Source of the DNA: Vibrio sp. 05-20-BW147
GTDB lineage: Bacteria; Pseudomonadota; Gammaproteobacteria; Enterobacterales; Vibrionaceae
Direction: 5' to 3'
Length of the DNA stretch: 64,000 nucleotides
Assembly: GCF_013369385.1 (NCBI RefSeq)
Contig: NZ_SZTO01000018.1
Span: 85,615 to 149,614 of the forward strand
In this document: positions 1 through 8,241 of the stretch, piece after piece
Position numbering within the stretch: position 1 is the stretch's first letter
Layout of the letters: every line of letters starts with the position of its first letter
The notes under the pieces: generated by a model
The model's input: the letters and a program-made list of their open reading frames with translations, nothing else
The model's database searches: none
Told to the model about the DNA's origin: nothing
Position numbers and translations under genes: made by a program

Positions 1-323
1 ACACCCAATGCTAAGTTGCCCGGCCCGGTGGTCGACTCACCCACCAACACACCCCAAGCCCCTTCTTGATCGACGCCAAGCAGCAAAGGCAAACGCTGAT
101 GTGCCTCTAAGATGCTCTGCAACCCTTTATTGAGCGCTTGCGCCTCAGCAAAGGTTTCTGCGTTATCTTGGCTCAGGTAGCAACCACCGAGATTGTACTC
201 CGCGATCATGTGTTGCGCCGCCTGGGCCGATTTACCCGGAAAGGCCAAAATAAACAGTTGTCCGACTTTCTCTTTCAGGCTCCACTTGGCGATCTGCTCA
301 GTGATCTGTTGTTGGTTTACCAT
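1..323 (-). CDS. Glycoside hydrolase family 3, N-terminal part (cut by window edge)
   Basis: I read this gene directly from the minus strand. An ATG at 323, preceded by AGGAG, opens a frame of 107 codons that runs off the left edge. The start resembles family 3 glycosidases: a SLKEKVGQLFI segment near residues 15-25, then GVDQEG near residues 85-90, the strand that in this family leads to the substrate-binding Arg/Lys region. It lies 27 bases after the ABC permease on the same strand, so it is probably the last gene of that operon and cleaves the imported or surface-bound glycoside. No signal peptide is visible in the first 30 residues, which favours a cytoplasmic enzyme. The specificity (beta-glucosidase or beta-N-acetylhexosaminidase) cannot be told from this fragment. 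Confidence 0.75.
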   Translation of the reverse strand, partial: MVNQQQITEQIAKWSLKEKVGQLFILAFPGKSAQAAQHMIAEYNLGGCYLSQDNAETFAEAQALNKGLQSILEAHQRLPLLLGVDQEGAWGVLVGESTTGPGNLALG

Positions 324-350
324 TGTTTGTTCTCCTTAAATTTTTATCGG

Positions 351-1328
351 CTATTTTTTGCGCAACTGTTTAATTTGCCCCATGGTGAACGTCACCGCGA
401 CAATCACGATAATCCCACGCAGGATGAGCTGCTGGTCAACGTTGAGGCCCATCAGAATCAATCCGTTATTCACCATTCCCATGATTAATGCGCCAATCAC
501 GGAGCCAATCACGGTGCCTTTGCCACCAAACAAACTGGTTCCACCGATGATCACCGCGGCAATCACCAGCATCAAATCGCTCTCACCTAAGGTATATCGT
601 GCGCTGTACAAGCGTCCGGAGTAGAGAATGCCCGCCAAAGCGGCAAGAAAGCCATTGAGCATCAATACATAAAGTTTGATTCTATTGACGTTGATCCCTG
701 AGTACATGGCTGACACTTTGTTGCCCCCCGTCGCCAACACATGTTTACCAAACGTAGTGTTACGCAGCACAAAGGCACCAATCACAGTGACGACCAAGGT
801 CCAGATGAACAGCACCGAGAATGGGCCAATATCACCAGAGCCAAAAATAAAGGCGTAGGTATCGTTATCAATGGGAATGGATTGCAAAGACGTTGACCAA
901 CGCGCCACCCCGGTAATGATGCCCGTTGTCCCCAAGGTAACAAGAAATGACGGTATGCCGACCTGAGTAACAAAAATGCCATTGATAAAGCCGATCATGG
1001 TACCGACCAGCAACGCCGCCGAAACCGCCATCAAAATGCTGTCCGTCTCTTGCAGCGTTAACGCTGAGACGATCGCCGATAAGGCCACCGTCGCACCAAA
1101 GGAAAGATCGATCTCTGCCGCACTGAGCACAAAGGTCATGCCCACCGCCATAATGGCGATGGTGGCGGTTTGACGCGCGATATTCATCAAGTTCATCGAG
1201 GTCAAGAAGCCCTTATCGTGCAACATCACGGAAAAGAAGATGAAGATGCCGACAAACACAAAATAGATAATGTAGTCACGCCACTGGATGGAACGTTCTT
1301 TTGGCGCTGGGATGGTTTTTTCATTCAT
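351..1328 (-). CDS. Sugar-type ABC transporter permease (RbsC family)
   Basis: A 325-residue polytopic membrane protein of the BPD_transp_2 (RbsC/YtfT/YjfF) family. It has about eight to ten hydrophobic segments, starting near residues 18-36, and the family's conserved stretch MAVGMTFVLSAAEIDLSFG near residues 60-80. A glycine-rich IIGGTSLFGGKGTVIGS loop lies near residues 260-277. It forms the inner-membrane channel for the ATPase encoded 14 bases upstream on the same strand and for the periplasmic binding protein beyond it. The substrate is unknown; the family carries ribose, galactose, galactofuranose, autoinducer-2 and other small carbohydrates. A GH3 glycosidase follows, which suggests a glycoside or its sugar product. 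Confidence 0.9.
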   Translation of the reverse strand: MNEKTIPAPKERSIQWRDYIIYFVFVGIFIFFSVMLHDKGFLTSMNLMNIARQTATIAIMAVGMTFVLSAAEIDLSFGATVALSAIVSALTLQETDSILMAVSAALLVGTMIGFINGIFVTQVGIPSFLVTLGTTGIITGVARWSTSLQSIPIDNDTYAFIFGSGDIGPFSVLFIWTLVVTVIGAFVLRNTTFGKHVLATGGNKVSAMYSGINVNRIKLYVLMLNGFLAALAGILYSGRLYSARYTLGESDLMLVIAAVIIGGTSLFGGKGTVIGSVIGALIMGMVNNGLILMGLNVDQQLILRGIIVIVAVTFTMGQIKQLRKK

Positions 1329-1342
1329 AATTCATTTCCTTA

Positions 1343-2824
1343 TTACTGGACCGCGGCCAGCAACTCCTCTTCTGACATTCGTTGTCCCTGGATCTGTTTG
1401 ACGATTCGACCTTTGTTGACCACGTAGATCACATCGCAAAAGCTGCCCACTTCGGCATATTCACTGGAGACAAAAATTACCCCGTTGCCTTGTTCCACAT
1501 ACTGATTAACGATTTTCATGATTTCATATTTGGCATTGATATCGATGCCAAAGGTCGGATCATCGAGCAGCAGCACTTTGGCTTGGGTCGAGAGACACTT
1601 ACCAATCACCACTTTTTGCTGATTCCCGCCAGAGAGGTAACGGACCGCTTGGGACGCCCCAGCGGTTTTGACGCCAAGACGACGAATCGCTGCATCGACA
1701 ATGTCTTGCCCTTCATTCTTATCAATAACCAAAGAGTGAGAAATGCGATCGAATGAAGCCATCAGGAGATTGTCAAAGACTGAAAAATCCAACACTAGCC
1801 CTTGTGAACGGCGCTCTTCGGGCACCATATTGATGCCATTTTCAATCGCATCCCGTGGTGAACGGATGTGTACCGGTTTGCCCTCAACCAAGACTTCCCC
1901 TTTGGTTAGTGGCGTTAAACCATAAATGGCTTGCAAAATTTCGGTGCGACCACTGCCCAGCAAACCGGCCAAGCCCACCACTTGCCCTGGCATCACTTTG
2001 AGCGAAATCGCATCCAGTTGATCGGTTGTCACCTCTCTGAGTTCAAGCAACGGCACTTTCTGCGTGTCAACCACAGGGCGAAGCCAATCCATTTGGGTAT
2101 CACTTTTATTGCCCAACATCGCTTCCACCAGTGCATCCACTGAGGTTTGTGACGTTGGGGTTTCCAGTACACTGTAGCCATCGCGTAGGACTGTTACCGC
2201 ATCGCAAATTCGTAGGATGTCCGCCAAATAGTGGGTGATATAGATGATGCTGATGCCACTCGTTTTGAGCTTTTCGATCACACGAAACAGTTCGTTGATT
2301 TCATTGTTCGAGAGCGACGCCGTCGGTTCATCAAGCACCAGTATTTTGGCATCGAGCGCCAGTGCCTTGGCGATTTCCACCAGCTGCTGCTCACCCAAGC
2401 TCAATGTTTCAACAAGCTGGCTAGGGTCAATCTCCACGCCCAGCAGCTCTAATAGCGGCTTCGCTTGACGCTCACGGGCCCGATTGGAAATCAAGCTGCG
2501 CCTTGCGGTCGGATGGTTAAGAAAAATATTGTCAGCGATACTTAATGTCGGAACGAGGCTGAGATCCTGATAAACCATGGCAATTCCAGCGGCTTGCGCC
2601 GCCTTTGGTGACGAGAAGGTGACCGCTTTGCCAAACAAGCGAATTTCACCACCATCACGAGTGTGGAAACCATTGATCAGTTTCACCAACGTGGATTTCC
2701 CGGCGCCGTTTTGCCCCACTAACGCATGGACCTCCCCTTGCTTTAAGGTGAAATCGACTCCTTTCAACACTGGAGTACCATCAAACCCTTTTTTTAAACC
2801 ACGGGCTTCAATTGCATTACTCAC
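1343..2824 (-). CDS. Sugar-type ABC transporter ATPase with two nucleotide-binding domains (RbsA family)
   Basis: A 493-residue protein made of two fused ABC domains, as in RbsA/MglA/YtfR. Domain 1 has Walker A GQNGAGKST near residue 38, signature LSLGEQQ near 141 and Walker B LVLDEPT near 162. Domain 2 has the degenerate Walker A GLLGSGRTE typical of the second half of this family, signature LSGGNQQ, and a Walker B of LLLDDPT, where the usual catalytic Glu is Asp. The second site is therefore probably weak, in line with one working site per protein. It powers sugar import with the adjacent permease and binding protein. A 65-base gap containing a stable hairpin separates it from the upstream binding-protein gene. 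Confidence 0.92.
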   Translation of the reverse strand: MSNAIEARGLKKGFDGTPVLKGVDFTLKQGEVHALVGQNGAGKSTLVKLINGFHTRDGGEIRLFGKAVTFSSPKAAQAAGIAMVYQDLSLVPTLSIADNIFLNHPTARRSLISNRARERQAKPLLELLGVEIDPSQLVETLSLGEQQLVEIAKALALDAKILVLDEPTASLSNNEINELFRVIEKLKTSGISIIYITHYLADILRICDAVTVLRDGYSVLETPTSQTSVDALVEAMLGNKSDTQMDWLRPVVDTQKVPLLELREVTTDQLDAISLKVMPGQVVGLAGLLGSGRTEILQAIYGLTPLTKGEVLVEGKPVHIRSPRDAIENGINMVPEERRSQGLVLDFSVFDNLLMASFDRISHSLVIDKNEGQDIVDAAIRRLGVKTAGASQAVRYLSGGNQQKVVIGKCLSTQAKVLLLDDPTFGIDINAKYEIMKIVNQYVEQGNGVIFVSSEYAEVGSFCDVIYVVNKGRIVKQIQGQRMSEEELLAAVQ

Positions 2825-2853
2825 ACGCTGTCTCCCTATCTGAATCAGGTTCA

Positions 2854-2875
2854 GCCTGCCAGCATGCTGACAGGC
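2854..2875 (-). other. Intercistronic stem-loop between binding-protein and ATPase genes
   Basis: The minus strand carries GCCTGTCAGC, AT, GCTGGCAGGC, a 10-bp stem with one G-U pair, in the gap between the binding-protein stop and the ATPase start. No T-tract follows. Such hairpins often protect the 3' end of the upstream message, so that binding protein is made in excess over the membrane parts. That role is inferred. Confidence 0.5.
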
Positions 2876-2889
2876 CAGTGACTATCTCT

Positions 2890-3966
2890 TTATTTCAGGG
2901 CTTTTTGCACCGCTTCAGGCGCTGGGCGACGCAGCGCTTGCTGCCATGCTTCCAACAAGTTATCGCGGGTCACCGCGCTGGCACCAACGGTAACAAAAGG
3001 AGGAGTTGGCTGATCCAGTTTCGCCAATGCACCCATGCGTGCGAGGGTCTGGCCCAAGTCATATGGCAAATCCGTGACAATGCCCGCCACGTTGCGTTGT
3101 TTGGCCATGTCTAGCGCATTGGCCGCGCCCAAATCCATGGTAATCACTTTAATGTCTTTACGCCCTGCAGCACGAGTGGCGGCAACCACCCCTTCCGCAA
3201 TGCTGTCCCATGGTGCGTAAATCGCTTTAATGTCAGGATATTGGGTAATCATCGCCGAGGCGATCACTTCACCATCATTCGCATTGGCAATGCCGCGTTT
3301 TGCGACCACTTCGATGTTAGGGTAACGCTGTTGCAAATTGGCCAATGCGGCTTGGTCACGCTGATTGGTGACGTAGTAATTCGCTTCGTGATAGATAAAG
3401 CCGACTTTGCCTTTCTCATCCACGGCATCGGCGATGAGATCAGCCGCAATTTTACCCATCTGAGATAAATCATCCGTCACAATACCGGCGTAGTCTTTAC
3501 CATGCTCAAAACCACTTGGTAGGTTACTGATCAGCACAAGCTTACTGCCCTGCTCAACCGCAGGACGAAACGCAGCCGCACCTGAGACCGGATCAACGAC
3601 CAATGAAATAAGAATGTCAGGCTTCATCGCCATGGTGGTTTCAACGTCGGTCTTCTGCTTATTGGCATTGAACTCGGCATCCGTGACCGCAACCACCTTG
3701 ATATTCAAATCGGCGAATTTGTCCTTTGCCCCTTCAATTAACGCATTCGACCAATCTGATGTGCTGTGCATCAAAATGGCGGCGGTGTAACCGGCGGCGC
3801 GCACTTGATTTTTCTCCACCTCAGACAACGTCACTTGTGAATAAGGCGTGGCACTTTCGCCATTAGGACCTTTGGTTTCCGTGACCGCGAATGCCAAACT
3901 GCTCACGGCAAGCACAGCACTCATACTTACCGCACGACATAAACTGATTATTGCTTGTTTTTCCAT
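2890..3966 (-). CDS. Periplasmic sugar-binding protein of an ABC importer (Peripl_BP_4 type)
   Basis: A 358-residue secreted protein with a signal peptide over about residues 1-27 (charged start, hydrophobic SMSAVLAVSSLAF, then AVT). The mature part follows the LacI/RbsB-like binding-protein fold: AAILMHSTSDWSNALIEGAKD near 58-78, DILISLVVDP near 115, and KAIYAPWDSIAEG near 247-259. It delivers the substrate to the permease/ATPase pair downstream and is the first gene of the leftward operon, so the promoter lies in 3967-4226. The mature N-terminus has an extra segment of about 30 residues before the first beta-alpha unit. The ligand cannot be deduced. Confidence 0.88.
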   Translation of the reverse strand: MEKQAIISLCRAVSMSAVLAVSSLAFAVTETKGPNGESATPYSQVTLSEVEKNQVRAAGYTAAILMHSTSDWSNALIEGAKDKFADLNIKVVAVTDAEFNANKQKTDVETTMAMKPDILISLVVDPVSGAAAFRPAVEQGSKLVLISNLPSGFEHGKDYAGIVTDDLSQMGKIAADLIADAVDEKGKVGFIYHEANYYVTNQRDQAALANLQQRYPNIEVVAKRGIANANDGEVIASAMITQYPDIKAIYAPWDSIAEGVVAATRAAGRKDIKVITMDLGAANALDMAKQRNVAGIVTDLPYDLGQTLARMGALAKLDQPTPPFVTVGASAVTRDNLLEAWQQALRRPAPEAVQKALK

Positions 3967-3988
3967 TTCTCATCCAACCATGTGGGTA

Positions 3989-4011
3989 TTAGGTAGGTAT
4001 TAATTTAGGTA
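3989..4011. promoter_or_regulatory. TAGGTA direct repeats near the binding-protein start
   Basis: Three TAGGTA hexamers start at 3990, 3994 and 4006, just upstream of the binding-protein gene. Their reverse complement TACCTA fits the TACYYMT heptamer bound by NarL-type HTH regulators, the DNA-binding class of the divergent LuxR-family gene at 4227. Two more copies lie at 4179 and 4190. A regulator-binding role is inferred. Confidence 0.4.
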
Positions 4012-4027
4012 TTTTATAGGCATTCAT

Positions 4028-4045
4028 ATGAGATCGAGATCTCAT
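4028..4045. promoter_or_regulatory. Perfect palindrome, possible operator
   Basis: ATGAGATC, GA, GATCTCAT forms a perfect inverted repeat with 8-bp arms in the divergent control region. It is not followed by a T-tract, so a protein-binding site is more likely than a terminator. Confidence 0.4.
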
Positions 4046-4061
4046 CAATCACTTTTTACAT

Positions 4062-4077
4062 TGTGATAACAATCGCA
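4062..4077. promoter_or_regulatory. Probable CRP-cAMP site
   Basis: TGTGA, six bases, TCGCA differs from the CRP consensus TGTGA-N6-TCACA at one position. Its place about 95 bases upstream of the binding-protein start fits catabolite control of a sugar importer. Confidence 0.5.
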
Positions 4078-4177
4078 AAGATGGCTAATAATTAAACAAA
4101 ACGATACATATTGCGCGGAATCATCGCACTGAGAGAACAAAAGCGTAGAATGGCGTGGGTTAAATTTGAGATGCCTA

Positions 4178-4195
4178 ATAGGTAAAAGATAGGTA
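4178..4195. promoter_or_regulatory. Tandem ATAGGTA pair upstream of the LuxR-type gene
   Basis: Two ATAGGTA heptamers (4178-4184 and 4189-4195) are 11 bp apart, one helical turn, and end about 30 bases before the regulator's start codon. Read in reverse they are TACCTAT, a full match to TACYYMT. This suggests autoregulation, together with the copies at 3990-4011. Confidence 0.4.
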
Positions 4196-4226
4196 TATTG
4201 TCAGTTCCAGTTCAATCAGCAGAGAT

Positions 4227-5030
4227 ATGTCACGGTTTATGCCTTCCTCAGACACAATGAATAGTCCAATGACCAGCAATATGTATCAACAATTGCTCGC
4301 CCTGCATGACATTTATTTTGTGGCCTTTGATCACGAGGAAAAGGTCGTGGCCAGCAATTATCCTGTCGCCACATTGTCACTGCAGACCTTAGACGATTTG
4401 GTTTTTCTTGTTGGGCCGCAGTTCATAGGTCAAATCCGCGCCTTGTTGAAAGGGCAAACCGCCCAACTCAGTTTTGATATCGCTAACTTACACTTTTCTA
4501 TGTGCCAGCTGCAGGATACCAACAAGAGTCAGCCACTCTACTGCCTGCAAATTGAATCAAAAGAAAAAGTGGCGATGGAACCGAAACTCAGCGCCATTGA
4601 ACAAGACTATCAAATCATTCATGAGCTGACGGAGTCCTTGAGCCTATTGAGTCAATCCGGAACAACACAGCTCCCTGATGAACTGCAGCAAGAGATCCGC
4701 AGCAAACACTTGCCAGAAGTTGAACATCGCTTATCGCAACTGCAAGATCCCAGCTTGAAACTGTGCTTAGAAATCGTCAAAACCAATATGGAGAACCTGC
4801 TGCAAGAAGACGGTGCGCTCAACAGCCGTTTGCTCGAAGTGCTGACACCATCGGAGCTACAGGTGGCGGAGTTCATTCGCAGTGGCATGTCGAGCCAGGA
4901 GATTGCCAGCACACTCAATGTGGCGCGGAAAACGGTGGAAAACCACCGCAACAGCCTGCGCAACAAATTGGGCATCACCAATCGCGGCGTCAATCTGCGC
5001 AATTACTTATTAAGTTTAGAGAAACGCTGA
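4227..5030 (+). CDS. LuxR/NarL-family transcriptional regulator with PAS-like sensor part
   Basis: A 267-residue protein. The C-terminal 62 residues are a GerE-type helix-turn-helix: LTPSELQVAEFI near 206, SSQEIASTLNVARKTVENH as the recognition helix region, and KLGI. The first 110 residues resemble a PAS fold (LLALHDIYFVAFDHEEKVVASN), and a helical linker spans about 115-200. No receiver Asp pattern is seen, so it is probably a ligand sensor and not a phosphorylated response regulator. It diverges from the sugar importer and likely controls it. Starts at 4227 or at Met11 (4257) are both possible, because no strong ribosome site is visible. Confidence 0.8.
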   Translation: MSRFMPSSDTMNSPMTSNMYQQLLALHDIYFVAFDHEEKVVASNYPVATLSLQTLDDLVFLVGPQFIGQIRALLKGQTAQLSFDIANLHFSMCQLQDTNKSQPLYCLQIESKEKVAMEPKLSAIEQDYQIIHELTESLSLLSQSGTTQLPDELQQEIRSKHLPEVEHRLSQLQDPSLKLCLEIVKTNMENLLQEDGALNSRLLEVLTPSELQVAEFIRSGMSSQEIASTLNVARKTVENHRNSLRNKLGITNRGVNLRNYLLSLEKR

Positions 5031-5048
5031 CCACGCTCCTTTATGAGC

Positions 5049-5071
5049 GATCCTCCCATTTGGGGAGGATC
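5049..5071. other. GC-rich hairpin between convergent regulator and greB genes
   Basis: GATCCTCC with GGGAGGATC forms a 9-bp stem in the short gap between the ends of two convergent genes. Neither strand has a U-tract after it. It may end or protect either transcript. Confidence 0.4.
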
Positions 5072-5116
5072 TGCTGCCCAACACCCGCTTTTTGAGTGGT
5101 GCTAGAGAGTGAAACA

Positions 5117-5599
5117 TCACGCCCCTTTGTCGTATTCAATCGAGTTGATGAACCACTCTTTGATACCGCTTGGGGTTGGCACTTGCACTTCGTCATCGAC
5201 TTCTTTTTTCAGCAGCGCGCGCGCCATCGGCGAATCAATCGAAATGTAGCCTTTGGCGTCACCGTAAATCTCTTCTGGACCGACGATGCGAAATTTCATC
5301 ACTTCGCCCGCTTCATTTTCAATTTCCACCCACGCACCAAAAAAGACTTTGCCCTCTTGCTGCGGTGCGTAATCAACGATTTTGACTTCCGGTAAAAACT
5401 TACTCAAAAAGCGCACACGGCGATCGATTTGACGCAGCAAACGCTTGTTGTAGGTGTAGTCGGCGTTTTCTGAACGATCGCCGAGACTCGCGGCCCACGA
5501 CACTTTTTGCGTGATCTCAGGGCGGTGCTCTTTCCACAGATAATCGAGCTCTTGCTTGAGCTTGTTGTACCCTTCACGGGTAATCATTTTGGTTTTCAC
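5117..5599 (-). CDS. greB: Transcription elongation factor GreB
   Basis: 160 residues, the normal GreB length. It rescues backtracked RNA polymerase by stimulating transcript cleavage through the secondary channel. The N-terminal coiled coil holds the invariant SLGDRSENADY segment with the acidic tip residues, and the C-terminal FKBP-like domain includes FFGAWVEIENE and ISIDSPMARALL. I chose the GTG at 5599 because AAGGGAAA precedes it and the product then begins VKTKMITREGY, aligning with the E. coli protein. The open frame continues 25 codons upstream without homology. tex diverges on the other side. Confidence 0.95.
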   Translation of the reverse strand: MKTKMITREGYNKLKQELDYLWKEHRPEITQKVSWAASLGDRSENADYTYNKRLLRQIDRRVRFLSKFLPEVKIVDYAPQQEGKVFFGAWVEIENEAGEVMKFRIVGPEEIYGDAKGYISIDSPMARALLKKEVDDEVQVPTPSGIKEWFINSIEYDKGA

Positions 5600-5834
5600 G
5601 AACTTTCCCTTAATGGCTCGAACGGAATCAGATGGAGCGAAAAGTAACGAGTTTTGCCGCGCTTTGCCAGTCACCTGCGAAGATTTGACGCAATACTCTC
5701 AAAAGCGGCGGTAAAACGTGTTATTGATCACCAACATGAACGCAGGTCGCTCAGCCACTCTCCCACAAGGGTAGAAACTGACGCGAACTGTCCCCATATT
5801 AGACCCACCAACGAAGAACAAAGAGATCCCACGG

Positions 5835-8159
5835 ATGAGCCAAGCTATCTGTCGTCTGATTGCTCAAGAGCTGAATGTTCGCCCTGAGCAAGTCACTGCT
5901 GCCGTTGCCCTAATTGATGATGGCAACACCGTTCCTTTTATCGCCCGTTACCGTAAAGAGGTAACCGGTGGGTTAGATGATACTCAATTGCGCAACCTTG
6001 ATAGCCGTTTGTCCTATCTGCGCGAGTTGGATGACCGTCGCCAAACCATTCTTAAATCGATTCAAGAACAAGGCAAACTTACCGCTGAACTGGAAAGTGA
6101 GATCCTCACTGCCGACAGCAAAACGCGCCTTGAAGATCTGTATCTGCCTTATAAGCCAAAGCGCCGTACCAAAGGGCAAATCGCGATTGAAGCAGGCCTA
6201 GAGCCACTGGCCGATACACTTTGGAACCACCCGCAAACCGAGCCAGAAAGCGAAGCGATCCGCTACATTAATGCCGACAAAGGGGTGGAAGACAGCAAAG
6301 CCGCGCTCGATGGCGCACGTGCCATCCTCATGGAGCGCATTGCCGAAGACGCCAACTTGCTGGAGAAAATTCGCCAGTACCTCAATCGTCATGCCGAAAT
6401 TGTGTCACGCGTGGTGGCGGGCAAAGAGCACGAAGGCGAGAAGTTCAAAGATTACTTTGAGCACAACGAAGCGATCAGCAAAGTGCCTTCTCACCGCGCT
6501 TTGGCGATGCTGCGCGGCCGAAACGAAGGCTTCCTCAGCCTGACGCTCAATGCCGACCCACAGCAAGAAGAAAGTGTGCGCCAATCCTATTGCGAAACCC
6601 TGATTGCCGATCACTATGGCGTGACGCTGAGCAGCGCCCCTGCTGACAACTGGCGCAAGCAGGTCATCAGTTGGGCGTGGCGCATCAAGGTGTCAATGCA
6701 CATGGAAACCGAGTTGATGGCGGCAATGAAAGAGCGCTCGGAAATCGAAGCGATTGAAGTGTTCGCCACCAACCTCAAAGATCTGTTGATGGCAGCGCCT
6801 GCGGGCCCGCGTGCAACGCTCGGTCTTGACCCTGGCTTGCGCACCGGCTGTAAAGTCGCGGTGGTGGACGCCACCGGTAAAGTACTGGCCACCGACACCA
6901 TTTACCCACACGTACCACAGAATCAGTACGATCGCGCCATGCAAACGGTGGCAGCGTTGATCAAGCAACACAATGTCGATTTGATTGCGATTGGTAACGG
7001 CACCGCTTCACGCGAAACCGATGCCTTTGCTGCAGATTTGATTAAGCGTGGCAATCTCAAAGTACAGAAAATCATGGTCAGCGAAGCAGGCGCTTCGGTC
7101 TACTCCGCCTCAGAACTGGCGGCCAAAGAGTTCCCAAATATGGACGTGTCACTGCGTGGCGCGGTGTCGATTGCTCGGCGCCTGCAAGACCCACTGGCCG
7201 AGCTGGTGAAAATCGATCCGAAATCAATCGGTGTGGGCCAATATCAGCACGACGTGAGCCAATCCATGCTGGCCAAACGCCTTGATGCGGTGGTGGAAGA
7301 TTGTGTAAACGCGGTCGGTGTGGATGTGAATACCGCTTCCGCCGCGCTGCTGACCCGCGTGGCTGGTCTCTCGACCACGTTGGCGCAGAACATTGTCGAT
7401 TTTCGTGATGAGAATGGCCGTTTCGACAGCCGTACCACATTGAAAAAAGTGCCACGTTTGGGGCCAAAAGCGTTTGAACAGTGTGCGGGCTTCCTACGTA
7501 TTATGGATGGCAAAAACCCGCTCGATGCCTCTTCAGTTCACCCTGAAGCCTACCCAGTGGTCAAAGCGATTGCCGAGAAGAACCAAAAAGCGGTCAAAGC
7601 GCTGATTGGCGATTCGGGCTTCCTTAAAGGATTGCGCGCGGTGGATTACACCGATGAACACTTTGGTGTGCCAACGGTGACCGACATCATCAAAGAGTTG
7701 GATAAACCGGGCCGTGACCCTCGTCCTGAATTCAAAACCGCCACCTTCGCCGAAGGCATTCATAATGTGTCCGATCTCGAAGTGGGGATGATTCTTGAAG
7801 GGGTAGTATCAAACGTGGCCAACTTTGGCGCCTTTGTTGACATCGGCGTTCACCAAGATGGCTTGGTGCACATTTCAGCGCTGACCGATCGCTTTGTTTC
7901 TGATCCGCGTGAAGTGGTTAAAGCGGGCGACATCGTTAAAGTCAAAGTGATGGAAGTGGATGTGCAGCGCAAGCGTATCGCACTGTCAATGCGCCTCAGT
8001 GATGAGCCAGGGCAAGACAATCGCAGCCAACGCGCTGCCACACCACGTGGCCAGCAAGAGCGCCGCGCTCCATCGCCACGTAGCCATGACAACGACAATA
8101 CACTTGGCGGTGCCATGGGTGGTGCGTTTGCCGCCGCGTTTGCCAAAGCGAAAAAGTAA
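5835..8159 (+). CDS. tex: Tex-family RNA-binding transcription accessory protein (YhgF)
   Basis: 774 residues, the usual Tex length. It contains a helical N-terminal region with FIARYRKE near residue 35, a YqgF/RuvC-like domain beginning LGLDPGLRTGCKVAVVD near 331, helix-hairpin-helix repeats around 490-560 (NTASAALLTRVAGL), and a C-terminal S1 domain near 650-720 (VGMILEGVVSNVANFGAFVDIG). The tail is basic and rich in Arg, Gln and Pro. Tex proteins bind nucleic acids and affect transcription and toxin expression in some pathogens. The gene is monocistronic, with a clear terminator at 8181-8210. Confidence 0.95.
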   Translation: MSQAICRLIAQELNVRPEQVTAAVALIDDGNTVPFIARYRKEVTGGLDDTQLRNLDSRLSYLRELDDRRQTILKSIQEQGKLTAELESEILTADSKTRLEDLYLPYKPKRRTKGQIAIEAGLEPLADTLWNHPQTEPESEAIRYINADKGVEDSKAALDGARAILMERIAEDANLLEKIRQYLNRHAEIVSRVVAGKEHEGEKFKDYFEHNEAISKVPSHRALAMLRGRNEGFLSLTLNADPQQEESVRQSYCETLIADHYGVTLSSAPADNWRKQVISWAWRIKVSMHMETELMAAMKERSEIEAIEVFATNLKDLLMAAPAGPRATLGLDPGLRTGCKVAVVDATGKVLATDTIYPHVPQNQYDRAMQTVAALIKQHNVDLIAIGNGTASRETDAFAADLIKRGNLKVQKIMVSEAGASVYSASELAAKEFPNMDVSLRGAVSIARRLQDPLAELVKIDPKSIGVGQYQHDVSQSMLAKRLDAVVEDCVNAVGVDVNTASAALLTRVAGLSTTLAQNIVDFRDENGRFDSRTTLKKVPRLGPKAFEQCAGFLRIMDGKNPLDASSVHPEAYPVVKAIAEKNQKAVKALIGDSGFLKGLRAVDYTDEHFGVPTVTDIIKELDKPGRDPRPEFKTATFAEGIHNVSDLEVGMILEGVVSNVANFGAFVDIGVHQDGLVHISALTDRFVSDPREVVKAGDIVKVKVMEVDVQRKRIALSMRLSDEPGQDNRSQRAATPRGQQERRAPSPRSHDNDNTLGGAMGGAFAAAFAKAKK

Positions 8160-8180
8160 CCGCAGCCCGCTGAGCAAAAT

Positions 8181-8211
8181 AAAACCCACTATGCTTCCAT
8201 AGTGGGTTTTT
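8181..8211 (+). terminator. Terminator after tex (bidirectional)
   Basis: AAAACCCACTATG, CTTC, CATAGTGGGTTTTT is a 13-bp stem with a T-run on one side and an A-run on the other. It can end tex and also the convergent leftward gene at 8242. Confidence 0.9.
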
Positions 8212-8241
8212 ATTGTCAGTCACTGCGGTGGTGTTTGCTTG

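Noticed and set aside
138..488. Rightward frame of 116 codons
   Set aside because: It is antisense to the GH3 start and the permease end, has no start signal, and its composition is that of a shadow frame.
7078..7467. Leftward 129-codon frame inside tex
   Set aside because: It is Arg/Pro/His-rich, as antisense frames of GC-rich genes are, and tex is complete on the other strand.
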